Position numbers and translations under genes: made by a program
Notes under the pieces: model-generated
The model's input: the letters and a program-made list of their open reading frames with translations, nothing else
The model's database searches: none
What the model was told of the DNA's origin: nothing
Origin: Zanthoxylum bungeanum
Lineage: Eukaryota > Streptophyta > Magnoliopsida > Sapindales > Rutaceae
Length of the DNA: 64,000 nucleotides
Assembly (NCBI GenBank): GCA_019454045.1
Contig: SKCR01021094.1
Coordinates: forward strand, 124,001 to 188,000
Direction: 5' to 3'
Shown: piece after piece, positions 11,715 through 23,170 of the stretch
Numbering within the stretch: the first letter of the stretch is position 1
Layout of the letters: each line of letters begins with the position of its first letter

Positions 11715-13717
11715 TGATGAGTGGTAAATCTATCACTATTTCCCACTCATTTAACCTAATATTTTGTATAGTTTCTTGAGTTTTGTGAATATTTTGATGT
11801 GTTTTGTGTTATTTTGTTGATAAATAAAGTTTCAGGACATTCTGGAGGTGATTTGGACCAAAACAGTGAAAATTGGAAAAATGGCATTTTGGTAATTTGG
11901 GCGCGTCGCGATGCCTAACGTGCGTCGGTCACTTGCTAACGTGCGCCAAATCAACATGTCAGAATCTGAAAAGTTGACTTTGCTAACGTGCGCCGTGCCA
12001 CATGTCACCATCAGAGAAGGATCCACTAACATGCGCTGAGACACATGTCACAAGCCTATGGTGCCGACACTCCGCATGACACGTGTCATATTCTCATTGG
12101 ACCGAATCATCGGCGAATCATATTCTGCCATATGTCATCCTCTAATTGAACTGAATCTTACCGTGTGCCACGTGTCGAATTCTTATTGGGCCGACGAAAT
12201 CCGCGTCAACAGTCAAAGTCAAAACTCGTGGACCAAGTGAACTGTTCGAGCGTTGTGACGCCAAAGGATTTGGTGTCGCGACGCCCGTGGCCTACCGAAG
12301 TCTATAAATTGAGCTCGAGATTTCAGTTTCAATTGTACCATTCTCTCTCATTTCTTTGATGTAAATAAAGAGTATTCTCTCTAGTTTCTTTTAATTTGAG
12401 TTTTGTAATTAAATTTTAATTACTTTTTGTAATAATAGTAATTTACTTTCTTTATTTTTACAGTGTTTACTATTCAACCATGAGGAGGTAACTTCCCTCT
12501 GCTAGGGTGAAAGGTAATTCTTTTAATATTGCTATTTAGATTAATCTCCCTTAAATATAATATATTTACTATTTAAAATTTGACTTAATAAGGATACCTC
12601 CATATTGGTCGGTTGGTTATTAAATTTAAATTGGTTTAAACCTGACTAATCAAGGATACCGCCTATATGGCTGGTTGGTAATTAAATTTTTTTACCGCCT
12701 ATATGGCAGGTTCATGGACAAATCATACCACCTTTATGGCTGGTCGGACTTAATTTGAATTAATCAGGTTACCGCCTATATGGCTGGTTGGTAATATTAT
12801 CACAAGCTTATATATTATTTTATGGGAGATATCTAAAATAGTAAATAGTAAAAGTAATTCATTTTACCTTAGCATTTTATTTTATTGTAATTTACTTTTC
12901 AGTATTTACTTTACCGCATTTACTTTTCCGCATTTTTACTTTATGACTTTTACTTTTAAGTTCTTACTAGCCCTAACTATGTGTCATAACTAAGTTAGTT
13001 ATCTAGGGTTGTGATGAATTTCAATATCACCGGTTTATAAGGGTTAGATATAGTTTGGGTAATATAAAGATTTATTTATTGAGTCTTAATCTTAATGCTT
13101 TTTATTAACTAGCCACTAATAGAATTGATTAGGTAAACTTAAAATGAACTAGATATAGAGATTTTAGGTTTGAGACCTTAGACTCAATACCTCACGATCT
13201 TCCTTGAGGATAGATAACCCTTTAATAGATTTCCTTATAGGATAGGAATATACCTGTCGGGCGGGGGTAGCCATAATTGGGACTTAATCTTAATGAATCC
13301 ATGTAATTTGGTTGACATAGACATATGGTTCAATTGGGTTATACTGGATATTTGTAGTTGACCATCGGAAGAGGCTTTTACATAATTTAGTGTTCCAAGT
13401 TAGTAAATCAATATATTACCCAACTATAAGATAACTACTTCATCTTTAAATAATATTGGAATAAATCACAACCCTGGATAGTTTTATAAAATTGAATTTT
13501 CATTAATCTAATTTCACGCAATTTTTATTTACCTGTTTTTAAGTTAATTTGTAAGTCATCATTCCAATTTACAAACAATCAATCTGTTAGATACTAGTAA
13601 TCATTTGGCCTCATAAAAATTAATAGATAAGGATTTAAGTCCTCGTGGGATCGATACTTTTTATATTACTTGAACGATACGTGCGCTTGCGTTATACGCG
13701 TGTGTAAGCACCGGTCA
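11715..13717 (+). mobile_element. 3' LTR of element D1 (family D)
   Basis: 2003 bases from TGATGAGTGG to CCGGTCA. Both ends and the downstream half (ACCGCC/GGTCGG repeats about 12595-12790, GGGATCGATAC tail) match family A, but the upstream half differs. It carries CACGTG-type motifs (about 12079 and 12168), the phrase CTAACGTGCG several times, and degenerate copies of GCGTCGCGACGC (about 11900 and 12277). The TATA-like box TATAAATT is near 12303. Small ORFs inside are not considered genes. Confidence 0.85.
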
Positions 13718-13789
13718 CTAAGCCTAAGCCCAAGCCTTATTTTTTCCAATTTAATATAACTGTCTAGAGAACACTTGTAAATCTTTCAT

Positions 13790-14365
13790 TTCCCATTTGT
13801 TTTTTGTATGTGAGACTACTCCCTCTATTTGCTATACAAACTCTTACATGATCTTACATGAACTTGCCCTCAAAAGACAAAAACTTATTCTTCCAACCAC
13901 AAAGTCTTTGCTTAAATTTTTCAATAACTGGACACCACAAAGCATTTTTCCTTGGATTACCACCAATTGGAAGACATAAGTATTCAAAGGGGAAGAAGAG
14001 TATTTGTTGTTGAGGATTGTAGCAACATTACTCTCCCATTGGAGATCACCATCAATACAGACAATTGAACACTTTTGAAAGTTAACTTTGAGACTCGAAA
14101 CCAATTCAAAACACTGAATAATCCTTTTAAAGTTGAGAAGAGAATCAAGATTTTTACTAGAAAAAATAAGAGTGTCATCCACGAAATGAAGATGAGTGAT
14201 TATAGGGTTTGTAGAGCCCACCAACACAGCTATGCAAGCTGTAGATAAGCACTCAGATATCCAGCCTCTCCATAAACACCAATACTTCGAGTAGAAAAAT
14301 CAATAAAATCCTAAGAAACTGAATTGAAGCTTTCTCAAAGTCAAATTTAAAATGAACGTTAAAAA
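13790..14365 (-). pseudogene. LINE (L1-type) reverse transcriptase fragment
   Basis: The minus-strand ORF 13844-14227 contains ITHLHFVDDTLIFSSKNL, the non-LTR retrotransposon RT catalytic box (usually FADDTLIF; here Ala is replaced by Val). Then come FELVSSLKVNFQK and, in a shifted frame, LCLPIGGNPRK and KFKQRLCGWKNKFLSFEGK, which is the usual order in plant L1 RT. Upstream on the minus strand (14230-14365) a further frame reads KFDFEKASIQF, the preceding RT motif. It is a short piece with frameshifts and no endonuclease, RNase H or tail. Confidence 0.82.
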
Positions 14366-14369
14366 TTGA

Positions 14370-14916
14370 TTGCGAAAGGTTTTAGCATTGACAATAAAAA
14401 TATCGATGCTAAATTTTGACATTTAGCGTAGCCAAAACAACGACGCTAAATCTATTAAAAATTATTAAAAATAAAATATTACCAAAATATATTTAATTAT
14501 CAATAATTACATTTAGCGTCGAATAAGCTTAGGCGACGCTAAATCTTAGAAACGAAATTTTCATACCTGTCTTAAAAGAATATGTTGTGGGACTCACTAT
14601 AAAGCCCACCTAACCAACCATGAGTGGGGCCGCACACCTAGATCATAATATCACCGAAGGTGGGCCTAAGCCCACATAAAAATCCTTATTTATAATTCTA
14701 CATATTATTACAATTGGTATGACTTGAACTCTTGACCTAAAGAGTTGAAGGTGTAACATAGTTTCCACTAGGTTATGACCAATTTATTACAACAAGATGT
14801 AAAGAATAATATATATGTATGCTCGTGTAATGCACATAAATATCGTCAATTAATAATAATAATAACAACAACAACAACAACAACAACAATAATAATAATA
14901 ATAATAATAATAATTA

Positions 14917-14952
<36 letters not shown>

Positions 14953-15386
14953 ACATGTTTTTTTAACATCCCCTATGTTTTTGGCGACGTTGAATGTAAT
15001 AAAATTATCATCGCCAAAAATTGGAGATACTAATTATTATTAAAGTATTTTTAGCTTGCCAAAAATAGGTGACGCTAAATGTATACAATTTGGTGTCGCC
15101 AACTTCATAGGCGACGGTAATTAATAATAATAATTATCATCATTAATAATTATTATTATAGGTATTTTAGCGTCGCCTAAAAAAGTCGACACTAAATGTA
15201 TTACCGATGGCGTCACCAAATTCATAGGCTACACTAAAACTACATACAGTATTGCTAATTAGTTCGACTCATGATGTTATTACTTTTAGCGTCGCTTGTT
15301 TTTGGCGACGCTAAATAATATATTTAACGGCGATTTTAATGGCGACGCTAAATCTTTAGACACTAAAAATCTTTTTTCTTTTAGTG
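14370..15386. mobile_element. CACTA-like DNA transposon remnant
   Basis: This AT-rich stretch has many copies, in both directions, of TTTAGCGTCG / CGACGCTAAA (for example near 14405, 14440, 14515, 14530, 15000, 15075, 15165, 15290, 15305 and 15345). Such subterminal repeat arrays are typical of CACTA elements. It ends in TTTTAGTG at 15386, the expected form of a CACTA 3' end. I could not find a matching CACTA start at the left, so it may be truncated where it meets the LINE. No transposase is seen. A non-autonomous Mutator-like element is an alternative. Confidence 0.5.
14850..14951. repeat. AAT/AAC/ATT microsatellite forming a long hairpin
   Basis: Runs of AAT and AAC are followed by AAT repeats, a short ATTAAT centre and then ATT repeats. 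The AAT and ATT arms are complementary, so either strand can fold into a hairpin with arms of about 25 bases or more. A smaller arrangement of the same kind occurs at about 15119-15160. Confidence 0.9.
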
Positions 15387-16012
15387 AGGGGTGGCAATTG
15401 GGACATTATGTCATGATCGAGTCTTATCCCGATTATTATTTGGAACAAATAAATCATCTCAAATCTCGATTAATATTTTTAATCATGAAATTTTTTTTAT
15501 CTCAAATCTTGGATCAAATGGTATAGGATCTCGAATTCTAATTGAGATTTGAGATTTTTGAAACTAAAATTTTGGATTTGGGATGATATATGGAATTTTT
15601 TTTTACCCCCAAGGACATAATAGAATTGTTTATTTAAATATTTGAATAAAAATTACGTATCCGACTTTGAAATATATTTAAACTTGGCTATCCCTTACCT
15701 TTAAGAAGAACCCTTTACCTTTAAGAATGAAAAAAAGAGTCAGAACAGATACCCACTAACATTTTATAAACGAAGCATGGCCACAGTCACATATAACGAT
15801 CTCTCTTTCTCTCAATCGCCAAAAACTTTATTCCAACAGTCGTCAGAAGTCGGATATTCATCTTCTTTGCTCAGCCTAAAGTTGTTTCGAGATGATAAAA
15901 ACATTCGGAAGCTTTTATATATTAAGCAAGTTGCTGTTTTGATACCTCACGAAAATGACTTAAGTGGGAATGTATATGAAAGTGGTATGGTGAACTAATA
16001 GCATCAAAAGCC
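15387..16012. other. Unassigned AT-rich stretch upstream of the MIR169 locus
   Basis: This part resembles none of the repeats in the window. Between 15440 and 15570 there are several inverted copies of CTCAAATCT / AGATTTGAG. A 73-codon ORF at 15777-15998 begins MATVTYNDLSFSQSPK and has no recognised motif. It may be chance or part of the miRNA promoter region. I see no other gene. Confidence 0.4.
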
Positions 16013-16020
16013 TATAAATA
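16013..16020 (+). promoter_or_regulatory. Putative TATA box of the MIR169 transcript
   Basis: TATAAATA lies about 85 bases upstream of the first hairpin. The distance suits a transcript starting near 16045. The second duplicated unit lacks this box, because the duplication begins just downstream of it. Confidence 0.45.
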
Positions 16021-16096
16021 TTCATAAGATGTTTTACTCACAAGTGTTATGATAGAATAGAACAAGCTAAGGTCAATATTTGTCTAGGGTTTCTTA

Positions 16097-16209
16097 CATG
16101 AAGAGATAGATAGAGGAATTAGAGCCAAGAATGACTTGCCGCCGGCATTGGAAATGATCGACGGCAGGTCATTCTTGTCTCTTCTCCGCTCTCTATTTTC
16201 TCATATGAG
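16097..16209 (+). ncRNA. MIR169: MIR169-like microRNA precursor, copy 1
   Basis: A foldback of about 113 bases. The 5' arm contains AGCCAAGAATGACTTGCCGC (16123-16142), which matches the plant miR169 family. The 3' arm at about 16162-16182 (CGGCAGGTCATTCTTGTCTC) is nearly its reverse complement. The terminal loop is short (CCGGCATTGGAAATGATCGA), and the lower stem continues outward with purine-rich GAGATAGATAGAGG paired to CTCTCTATTTTCTC. miR169 guides cleavage of NF-YA (CCAAT-binding factor) mRNAs and responds to drought and nutrients in several plants. Family, arm and fold are seen in the sequence. Expression, exact ends and target range are not. Confidence 0.85.
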
Positions 16210-16315
16210 ACTCCCGGACACTGACAGCCAATATCACATACTGCATGTACTGGAAAGCCATGAGATTGGAGCTTGAGGATTATTTATGTTCTCATGAATT
16301 ATGTTCTCATGTAAT

Positions 16316-16436
16316 CAGGGACGGAGCCTAAACCTTAATTGAGAGGGGTTAAATAATAAATTTAGTTACTAACACAAAAAAATTTATTTCATTTGGGCTT
16401 GAGCACCCCAGTGATCACATATAACCTTTGTCCCTG
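16316..16436. mobile_element. hAT-type MITE with 8-bp target duplication
   Basis: This 121-base element has terminal inverted repeats CAGGGAC / GTCCCTG. It is flanked by perfect 8-base duplications CATGTAAT (16308-16315 and 16437-16444). The 8-base duplication and CAGGG ends point to the hAT superfamily. It is present in both duplicated units, so it was inserted before the duplication. Confidence 0.85.
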
Positions 16437-17302
16437 CATGTAATGTATGACACTATATGATTATCTAAACAGCTATTTCATCGGTATTTCTTTTATACTC
16501 GTGGACTCATTTTTGTACAACCTTTAATTTTCTTGAATTTCTTAAGAATATATCTATTACAGCAGACAGTCTGAAGCAATTCTGTTCTTGAAACGCATTT
16601 TTTACGTTTGGGGATGGCCTTAATTTTGGTCGGAGTGTGATTTCATGTTTGTTATCTAACCACAGCTAGTTTGACGATCCTTCACAAGAGTTAGGGAATT
16701 GATTATAGCTTGACTATCAACAAATTAATCATGGATCAGGATTCTCTCTGCATTTCATTTTTGTTTTGTTTTGTTTTTAAAAAAAATTCTGAAGAACACA
16801 GCTGATCATGTTGGAAAATAAGGGGAAAATATGCATTTTTTTTGCTATTTGAAGCACAATTTTAAATGGGACTAATTATGAGAACGAAGAGGTCATATAT
16901 TTGTCGGGTACTTCTCTACGAGTACTTCGAAATGATATATCGATATGCTCAAAATGATACTCGAGTGTATGAGAATTTATTTCACGAAGTACACTTATTG
17001 AGAAGAAAAATTAAAGGAAATTAAATTTATTTCAAATCTATGAAGTAACTAAGTCTAGAAGGGTTTATATATAGTTACTTGATTGTAGAGTGGTAAGAAG
17101 TTATGGATATAGGCTCTCTCTACACGTGCACTTGCAGAGGATGCAAATCACAGCTTGATTCAGGGTTGATTTTCTTTAACCAATATACACTTGCACGTTC
17201 TGTGACACACTCATAAAATTATTGATAACGTGTAAAAATTTACTCTAAAGTGCTATGATAGAATAGAACACACTAAGGTCAATATTTGTCTAGGGTTTCT
17301 TA

Positions 17303-17415
17303 CATGAAGAGATAGATAGAGGAATTAGAGCCAAGAATGACTTGCCGCCGGCATTTGCAATGATCGACGGCAGGTCATTCTTCTCTCTTCTCCGCTCTCT
17401 AATTTCTCATATGAG
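17303..17415 (+). ncRNA. MIR169: MIR169-like microRNA precursor, copy 2
   Basis: The same foldback as copy 1, also 113 bases. The mature-type sequence AGCCAAGAATGACTTGCCGC lies at 17329-17348 and is identical to copy 1. The 3' arm (about 17368-17388) has one change, CTTCTCTC for CTTGTCTC, and the loop has two. Identity of the mature region while the surroundings drift fits selection on the miRNA, although the copies are young. No separate TATA box lies upstream, so it may be transcribed together with copy 1. Element E sits about 1.0 kb downstream. Confidence 0.83.
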
Positions 17416-17524
17416 ACTCCCAGACATATGAGAAAGCCAATCTCAAATACTGCATGCACCAGAAAGCTATGAGATTGGAGCTTGAGTATTATTTATGTTG
17501 TCATGAATTATGTTCTCATGTAAT

Positions 17525-18303
17525 CAGGGACGGCGATTAATAAATTTAGCTACTAACTCAAAAAAATTTATTTCATTTGGGCTTGAGCACCCTAGTGGTC
17601 AGTGGAGGATCCATTAAGAGTCCAATGGGGGTACGTAATTGCCCCCATTGTCCCCACAAAAAAAATAGTTTATATTTTATAAATTTATTATATAAATATA
17701 TATTAGAAAATAGCAATAATTAAATAACAATCATAAATGCATTTATTTATTAATTTTTTTAGTTTTACTTTTTTAACATAATATATAGGCTCAAGTCCAA
17801 AATAGTTAAAAGAAATCCAATACACGCTTTTGCATCAATCTCATTCTTAAACATGTCTAAATTTAAAAAAAATTATATCTCTTTCTATAATTCCCTAATC
17901 CCTACGGATTTCTTAATTTCTCTTCAACTTAGATTTGTTTTTTATGTTTTTTTTTCCACTACCAGCAATAGCAATCAATCAACGGTACAATATTTGACTA
18001 CAATTTTTTTTTTAAAATTCACTTATTTATGTGTTTTTTCATTTGCAAAGAAATAAGGATTCCATTACATTTAAATAATAAAAAGAAAACATGTTTATGC
18101 TTAGGTTTGGTTATTGAACTTCTAATTTATGAATATCTTTATAGTGATTTTTTTACTAAATTACGTCGTGTATAATTGTAATGTATAAAATATTCACATA
18201 TCAATATCAATATAAATATTTTATATGTTTTTTATTTAACTTTGTCTCCACTAACTTGATTTTCTGAATACGCACTGCCAGTCACATATAACCCCTGTCC
18301 CTG
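17525..18303. mobile_element. Second copy of the hAT-type MITE, interrupted
   Basis: It starts CAGGGACGG at 17525 and ends GTCCCTG at 18303, flanked by CATGTAAT on the left and CAGGTAAT on the right. It is the counterpart of 16316-16436, has lost a few bases near its left end, and holds the 678-base insertion described separately. Confidence 0.75.
17600..18277. mobile_element. hAT-like non-autonomous insertion
   Basis: 678 AT-rich bases absent from the matching site of unit 1. Its ends, CAGTGGAGGATCC and ...TACGCACTG, resemble the CAGTGGCGGA / CGCCACTG ends of many plant hAT elements. The flanking 8-mers CTAGTGGT and CCAGTCAC are a poor match to each other but both resemble the empty site CCAGTGATCAC in unit 1. 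A 67-aa ORF at 17853-18056 is AT-driven and has no transposase motif. Confidence 0.5.
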
Positions 18304-18416
18304 CAGGTAATGTATGACACTATATGATTCTCTAAACAGCTATTTCATCGGTATTTCTTTTATACTCGTGGAGTCATTTTTGTACAACCTTTAATTTTCT
18401 TGAATTTCTTAATAAT

Positions 18417-19137
18417 TGTTGGTGGTATTTTCAGATCCTATGATATTTAATCAGTACGACAGAGGTAAAAAAGTAATTCCCTTCTCGGTCAAAATCAATA
18501 ATGCCGACCCGACCACTAAGGCCAAACAATAAGTGGCCGAGCACATCATGACCAGTAACCGAGCACTTTAGATCAGATGACCGGACATTATCAGGTCGAC
18601 AACTGCATTCTCAGTTCAAAAAACCACTATAACCGACCTCATGAAGACCGACCAGGTGGCGAGGCGTATTCCAGATGATAAAGTTATCATATTCTTATGG
18701 GATAAGGTGATGAGTTATCCTACTCTCATAGGGAGAGTTAATGAGTTAGTATCCTAATAGGATGTGGGAAGAGAATGTAGTTTTTAACTAGGAATCCTTG
18801 TAAGAAAATGAACCTGATTTCTTCACTATTATAAAATAGAAGGGGAGAGTATGTGTAAGGGGACATCAAGATAATTACGATCAGACTTGTAAACACAAGA
18901 GCTATTGGAGAGAGCATATCTCAGTAATAAAAAGTATCATTCAGTTTGTGCCCGTGGACATAGGTCGGATCTAATCCGCCGAGCCACGTTAAAACTCTTT
19001 GTCGATTGGCGTGTTTGTCTATCTTTTGCTAAATTTGCTTTTGGTCCCCCATAACCAAACAAATTCACAGTTGGAGGAGGATTTGTCTCGGGAGTAAAAT
19101 TTTCATATTTCCCTGAGACCAAAATCAGCTGTCAACA
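18417..19137 (+). mobile_element. 5' LTR of element E
   Basis: 721 bases, TGTTGGTGGTATTTTCAG...GTCAACA. It is near-identical to 28193-28913. A TATAAAAT near 18830 is the likely core promoter. The 61-codon ORF at 18937-19122 has a twin in the 3' LTR and is LTR sequence. Confidence 0.92.
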
Positions 19138-19139
19138 GT

Positions 19140-19157
19140 TGGCGCCGTCTGTGGGGA
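19140..19157 (+). other. Primer-binding site of element E
   Basis: TGGCGCCGTCTGTGGGGA starts two bases after the 5' LTR. This PBS form is common in plant Ty3/gypsy elements of the Tat group. Confidence 0.8.
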
Positions 19158-19190
19158 TCGCCAACAAAAAGCAGCTCACGTGGTAAGTCA

Positions 19191-22100
19191 ATGGCAGAAG
19201 GTGGAGAACACCAGTCGTCGGAGAGTCCAACAGCAGATTGGATGAAGAAGATAGAGCAAAACATGAGGAAAGATAGGGAGGAAATCAAATCGTTCTGAAA
19301 TCCATAATGGACGAACTAGAAAGAATGAAAGAGACGAACAACGAGAAACGTGAAGCCGGAACCAGTCGGAGTAGAGGCAGAATAGCAGAAGGAGAAAGAG
19401 TTGCAGATATAAATGAAAACGATGAACCCATGAGGAAGAACCCCTACAGGATAAGGTCCGTGGTGGCAGAAAAAGATTTGCAAACGGAGGACACATGGGA
19501 AAAAGAAGAAAGGAGACAATCACCAGACTCTTCCCATGATAGCCCCCACAACACCAGAAAGGAAGACATGAGGCATGGCAGAGCAGAGCAAGAAAGCTCA
19601 AGTCATGAGGAACACCGTACCTGGGATAACCGGCATAAAGAGGGCCGCAGGAGGCGGCACGATTACATCGACATCGATGTAAAATCCTGGATAAGAAAAG
19701 AAATAACCAAGTGGGGAATGAATCTCAAGACTAACACAGGAGATACACGGGACGGCGAGGTTGAATCCCATTTTACGGAAGAAATAAGGTCGGTGACCGG
19801 CGTAAACACACACGTATAACGCAAGCGCACGTATCGTTCAAGTAGTATAAAAATATCGATCACACGAGGACTTAATTCCTACTGTTGTTATTAATTGTTG
19901 AATCTATTTATTTACAAATATCTAATTAAATGGAGAAGAGAGAGATTGTTTGTTTGTTTGGTTGAATGTGGCTTTGCTAAATAAATAAATAAATAAAAAT
20001 ACAAAAGACACAAAGATATAGGGTTGTGATTTCTTCCAATATTTTAAAGATGAAGTGATTATTTTATAGTTGGGTAATACAATGATTTATTAACCTGAAA
20101 CACGAAATTATGTAAAAGCCTCTTCCGATGGTCAAATTCAAATACCCAGTATAACCCAATTGAACCATATTCCTATGTCAACCAAATTACCTGGATTCAT
20201 TAAGATTAAGTTCCAATTATGGCTACCCCCGCCTGACAGGTATATTCATATCCTGTAAGGAAATCTATTAAATGGTTATCTATCCTCAAGGAAGATCGTG
20301 GGCTATTAAGTCTAAGGCTGAAACCTAAAATCCCTATGTCTAGTTCATTTTAGATTTACCACATCAATCTTATTGGTGATCAGATCACAAGAAGCATTAA
20401 GCTTAAAACTTAATAAATAAATCTTTATAATACCCAAACTATAATCTAACCCTTATAAACCAGTGATATTGAAATTCATCACAACCCCAGAAAACTATTT
20501 TAGTTACAACACATAACTAGGGCTAGTAACAACTGAATAGTAAAAAACATAAAGTAAAAGCTGAAAAATAAATTACAATAAAATGCTAAGGTAAAAGGAA
20601 TTACTTTTACTACTACAAATTTAGATATCTCCCATAAAATAATATATAAACTTGTTATAATATTACCAACCGACCAATCTGGCGGTATCCTGATTAAGTC
20701 AAATTAAGTCCAACCAGCCAATAAGGCGGTACCATAATTAAATTACCAACCGACCAATATAGCGGTATCCTTGATTAGTCAGGTTTAAACCAGATTAAAA
20801 TAAATTGCCAACCGACCAATATAGCGGTATCATTTTTAAGTCAGTATTTTAAATAGTGAATATATTATTTTTAAGGGAGATTGATCTAAATAGTAACAGT
20901 AAAAGAATTACCTTTCACCCTAGCTGGGGAAAATTATTTCCTCATGAATAGTAAAAACTGTAAAAAGTAAAAATTAAATTACTACTATTACAAAACGTAA
21001 TTAAAATTAATTACAAAACTAAAAACTAAAAAAAACTAAAATTAAAAGAAACTTATAGAGAGAATCTCTCTCTACATCAAAGAGATGAGAGAGAGAAAGG
21101 TGTTACAAAATCTGAAATTTCGTGATGAATTTATAGACTCGGGTAAGGGTCCGGCGTCGCGACGCTAGAACAGTTCGACGTGGCAAGCTGAGGAGGCGAC
21201 ACGTGGCAAGGCGGCTGACTATTAAGGCGACACGTGGCAAGGCGGCTAAGACTCAATTATTGTGATGACGTCATTGATGACGTCATGCTGACGTGGCGTT
21301 GACGTGGCGATGACGTGGCGTTGCAATTGTCGGCACAATATGATTACGACACGTGGCGCCATGTGTCACTCTGTGATTGGCTGATGATGACGTGGCAAGT
21401 TGACTTGGTTGACCTAGTGACGTGGCTGATGACGTGGCATGATACATGGCGAAGTTGACTCGTTGACCGCTGACTTGGATGATGAAGTGGCGACACGTGG
21501 CAAAGATAAGTGTCGGCAGCGTAGGATGATGACACGTGGCACGGCGCACGTTAGCAGATCGACTGTGATGGTGACACGTGGCACGGTGCACATTAGTAAA
21601 GTCAAACTTCTCAAATTCTGACCCGTTGACCCGGCGCACATTAGCAAGGCTCGGCTCACGTTAGGCGTCGCGACGCGGGGTAAATTACCAAAATGCTCTT
21701 TTTCGCCAATTTTCACTGTTTTGTTCCAAATTACTTCCAGAATGTCCTGAAACTTTATTTATCTACAAAATAACACAAAAAACACATCAAAACATTCACA
21801 AAACTCAAGAAACTATACAAAATATTAGGTTAAATGAGTGGGAAATAGTGATATAAATACCACTCATCAGTCGGCAAAATTCCCAAGACGATTCAATATG
21901 CCATCCATGACGCCCTATAAAGGCCATTCAGATCCAAAGTCCCATATTGAAAGTTTCATCCTATTGATGGAGGTCCAAGGAGTAGTAGGGGATGCCACTT
22001 GCAAAGTATTCCCTCTAACCTTGGGCGGGTCTTCCATCCTATGGTTTAGAAGTCTTGCCCCGGGAAGCATCAGTAGCTTCGCTCAACTCAGAAGGTCATT

Positions 22101-22818
22101 TGTTCGACACTTTAAGGGGGCATGCGTCCCAAAGAAGACAATTGGGGAATTAAGGCTTATGAAACAGGGGGACGATGAAACCCTGAAGGCTTTCATTAAG
22201 CGGTACCACAACATGGTGCTCGAGGTCGGAGGATATGAGTCACTCGAGGCCTTGGAGTGTTTGAAGGGAGCTTTAAAGGTCGGAAAGCTATGGACCCACC
22301 TGAGGATCCAAGATACACCGGACTATGCCACCGCTCTGGAAATAGCCCGGAAATTTGTTTCGTTGGAGAACGAAGAAAGAATCTCCCGGAGGGGGACAAC
22401 TATCAGAGAGAGGACGACGAGGGTAGAAGCTCCTCGCAGACCAGAAAAGGAGTTCAAGAAGCCGCCCCCGAGGCGAAGGGAATTCAAACCGGTACCTTGG
22501 GATGACCAGGAAAAGAAGATCCCGACCCAGGTGAACCATATGACCCGGGAAGAGGCATACATTCCACTGAATAAACCATTGGGACAAATCGTCATGGAAA
22601 TCCAGGGGAAAGGTCTCTTAATAGAACCAGACCTCAGGAGATTCCCACCGGATAGGAGGGATAAAAAATCCTACTGCGTACATCACAATCTTCGGGGGCA
22701 TACAACAGACGGATGCCAAGACCTTCGGGAGCAAATGGAAGACTTGGCGCGTAATGGGTATTTGAACAATTACATTAACCATGATGTTATGACGGCCAGA
22801 CAAAGAGCACATAGGTAA
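19191..22818 (+). pseudogene. gag of element E, split by a solo LTR
   Basis: The capsid/nucleocapsid protein of the element. The first ATG is at 19191 (MAEGGEHQSSESPTADW). A one-base loss near 19293 shifts the frame, and reading resumes from 19307 to 19793 in a charged, Arg/Glu-rich segment. The family-D solo LTR D2 then interrupts, and gag continues from 21870 in the same frame to a stop at 22818. The second part holds the retrotransposon gag core (PYKGHSDPKSHIESFILLME, FPLTLGGSSILWFRSL, RYHNMVLEVGG) and a C/H finger-like motif near the end (YCVHHNLRGHTTDGC). Only the frameshift and the insertion break it. Confidence 0.85.
19794..21869 (-). mobile_element. Family-D solo LTR D2
   Basis: 2076 bases flanked by perfect GTCGG duplications (19789-19793 and 21870-21874), with no internal region. 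The minus strand reads TGATGAGTGG...CCGGTCA. The upstream (U3) part, at 21150-21700, holds six CACGTG G-boxes and two perfect GCGTCGCGACGC palindromes (21154-21165 and 21665-21676). TATAAATT lies near 21128 on the minus strand. ORFs of 60-118 aa in this part reflect its GC-rich repeats. Confidence 0.92.
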
Positions 22819-23170
22819 ACATCATCGCATGAGGGAAGACACTGGCTTCTATCCTGCCAAGAAGAAACTATAGTCGAGCCTAGGGGTTAGAAGATCAAAT
22901 AAACCCCCTCCCAAAATATCCCGCGGAGAACTGTAGAAAGGGCAGTAGGTCCCCGAATATGAATAAAATTTTATCTTTTTAGTCAAGAAAATCTTCACTC
23001 GCTTTTTCCAAAAATATACCTGAAGGTCATATCCAGTATTCCGGGGACATACTCGACGCAGAGGGATGATTGGGGTAAGGAAAAGCACCAAATCCTTGAC
23101 ATGCCAACCACATGTGCTACCATAAAAAACCCCGAGTAGAAGAATTCCGACCTAACTCACTCTATTTTTG
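22819..23170 (+). other. Post-gag stretch of element E without recognisable pol
   Basis: Between the gag stop and the first tandem-repeat block there is no protease motif (D-S/T-G) and no RT motif in any frame. It probably marks the edge of the deletion that removed pol. Confidence 0.5.

Larger units (their letters stand above)
16042..17214 (+). repeat. Tandem duplication, unit 1 (MIR169-bearing)
   Basis: The unit begins AAGTGTTATGATAGAATAGAAC and ends GTTCTGTGACACACTCA. The same sequence is found again from 17251, continues after element E at 28914, and ends near 29596. The copies differ by scattered substitutions and by later insertions in unit 2. Apart from the hairpin and the MITE the unit has no recognisable ORF. 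Confidence 0.85.

Noticed and set aside
19188..19863. Several minus-strand ORFs across the gag start of element E
   Set aside because: They are shadows of the charged gag N-terminus, and one extends into the solo LTR.
21283..21716. ORFs of 63-118 aa in D2, and similar ones in D4 (49439-50159) and D3 (25513-26125)
   Set aside because: They lie in the G-box-rich U3 part of LTRs and are low-complexity repeats of ATCHH-type peptides.
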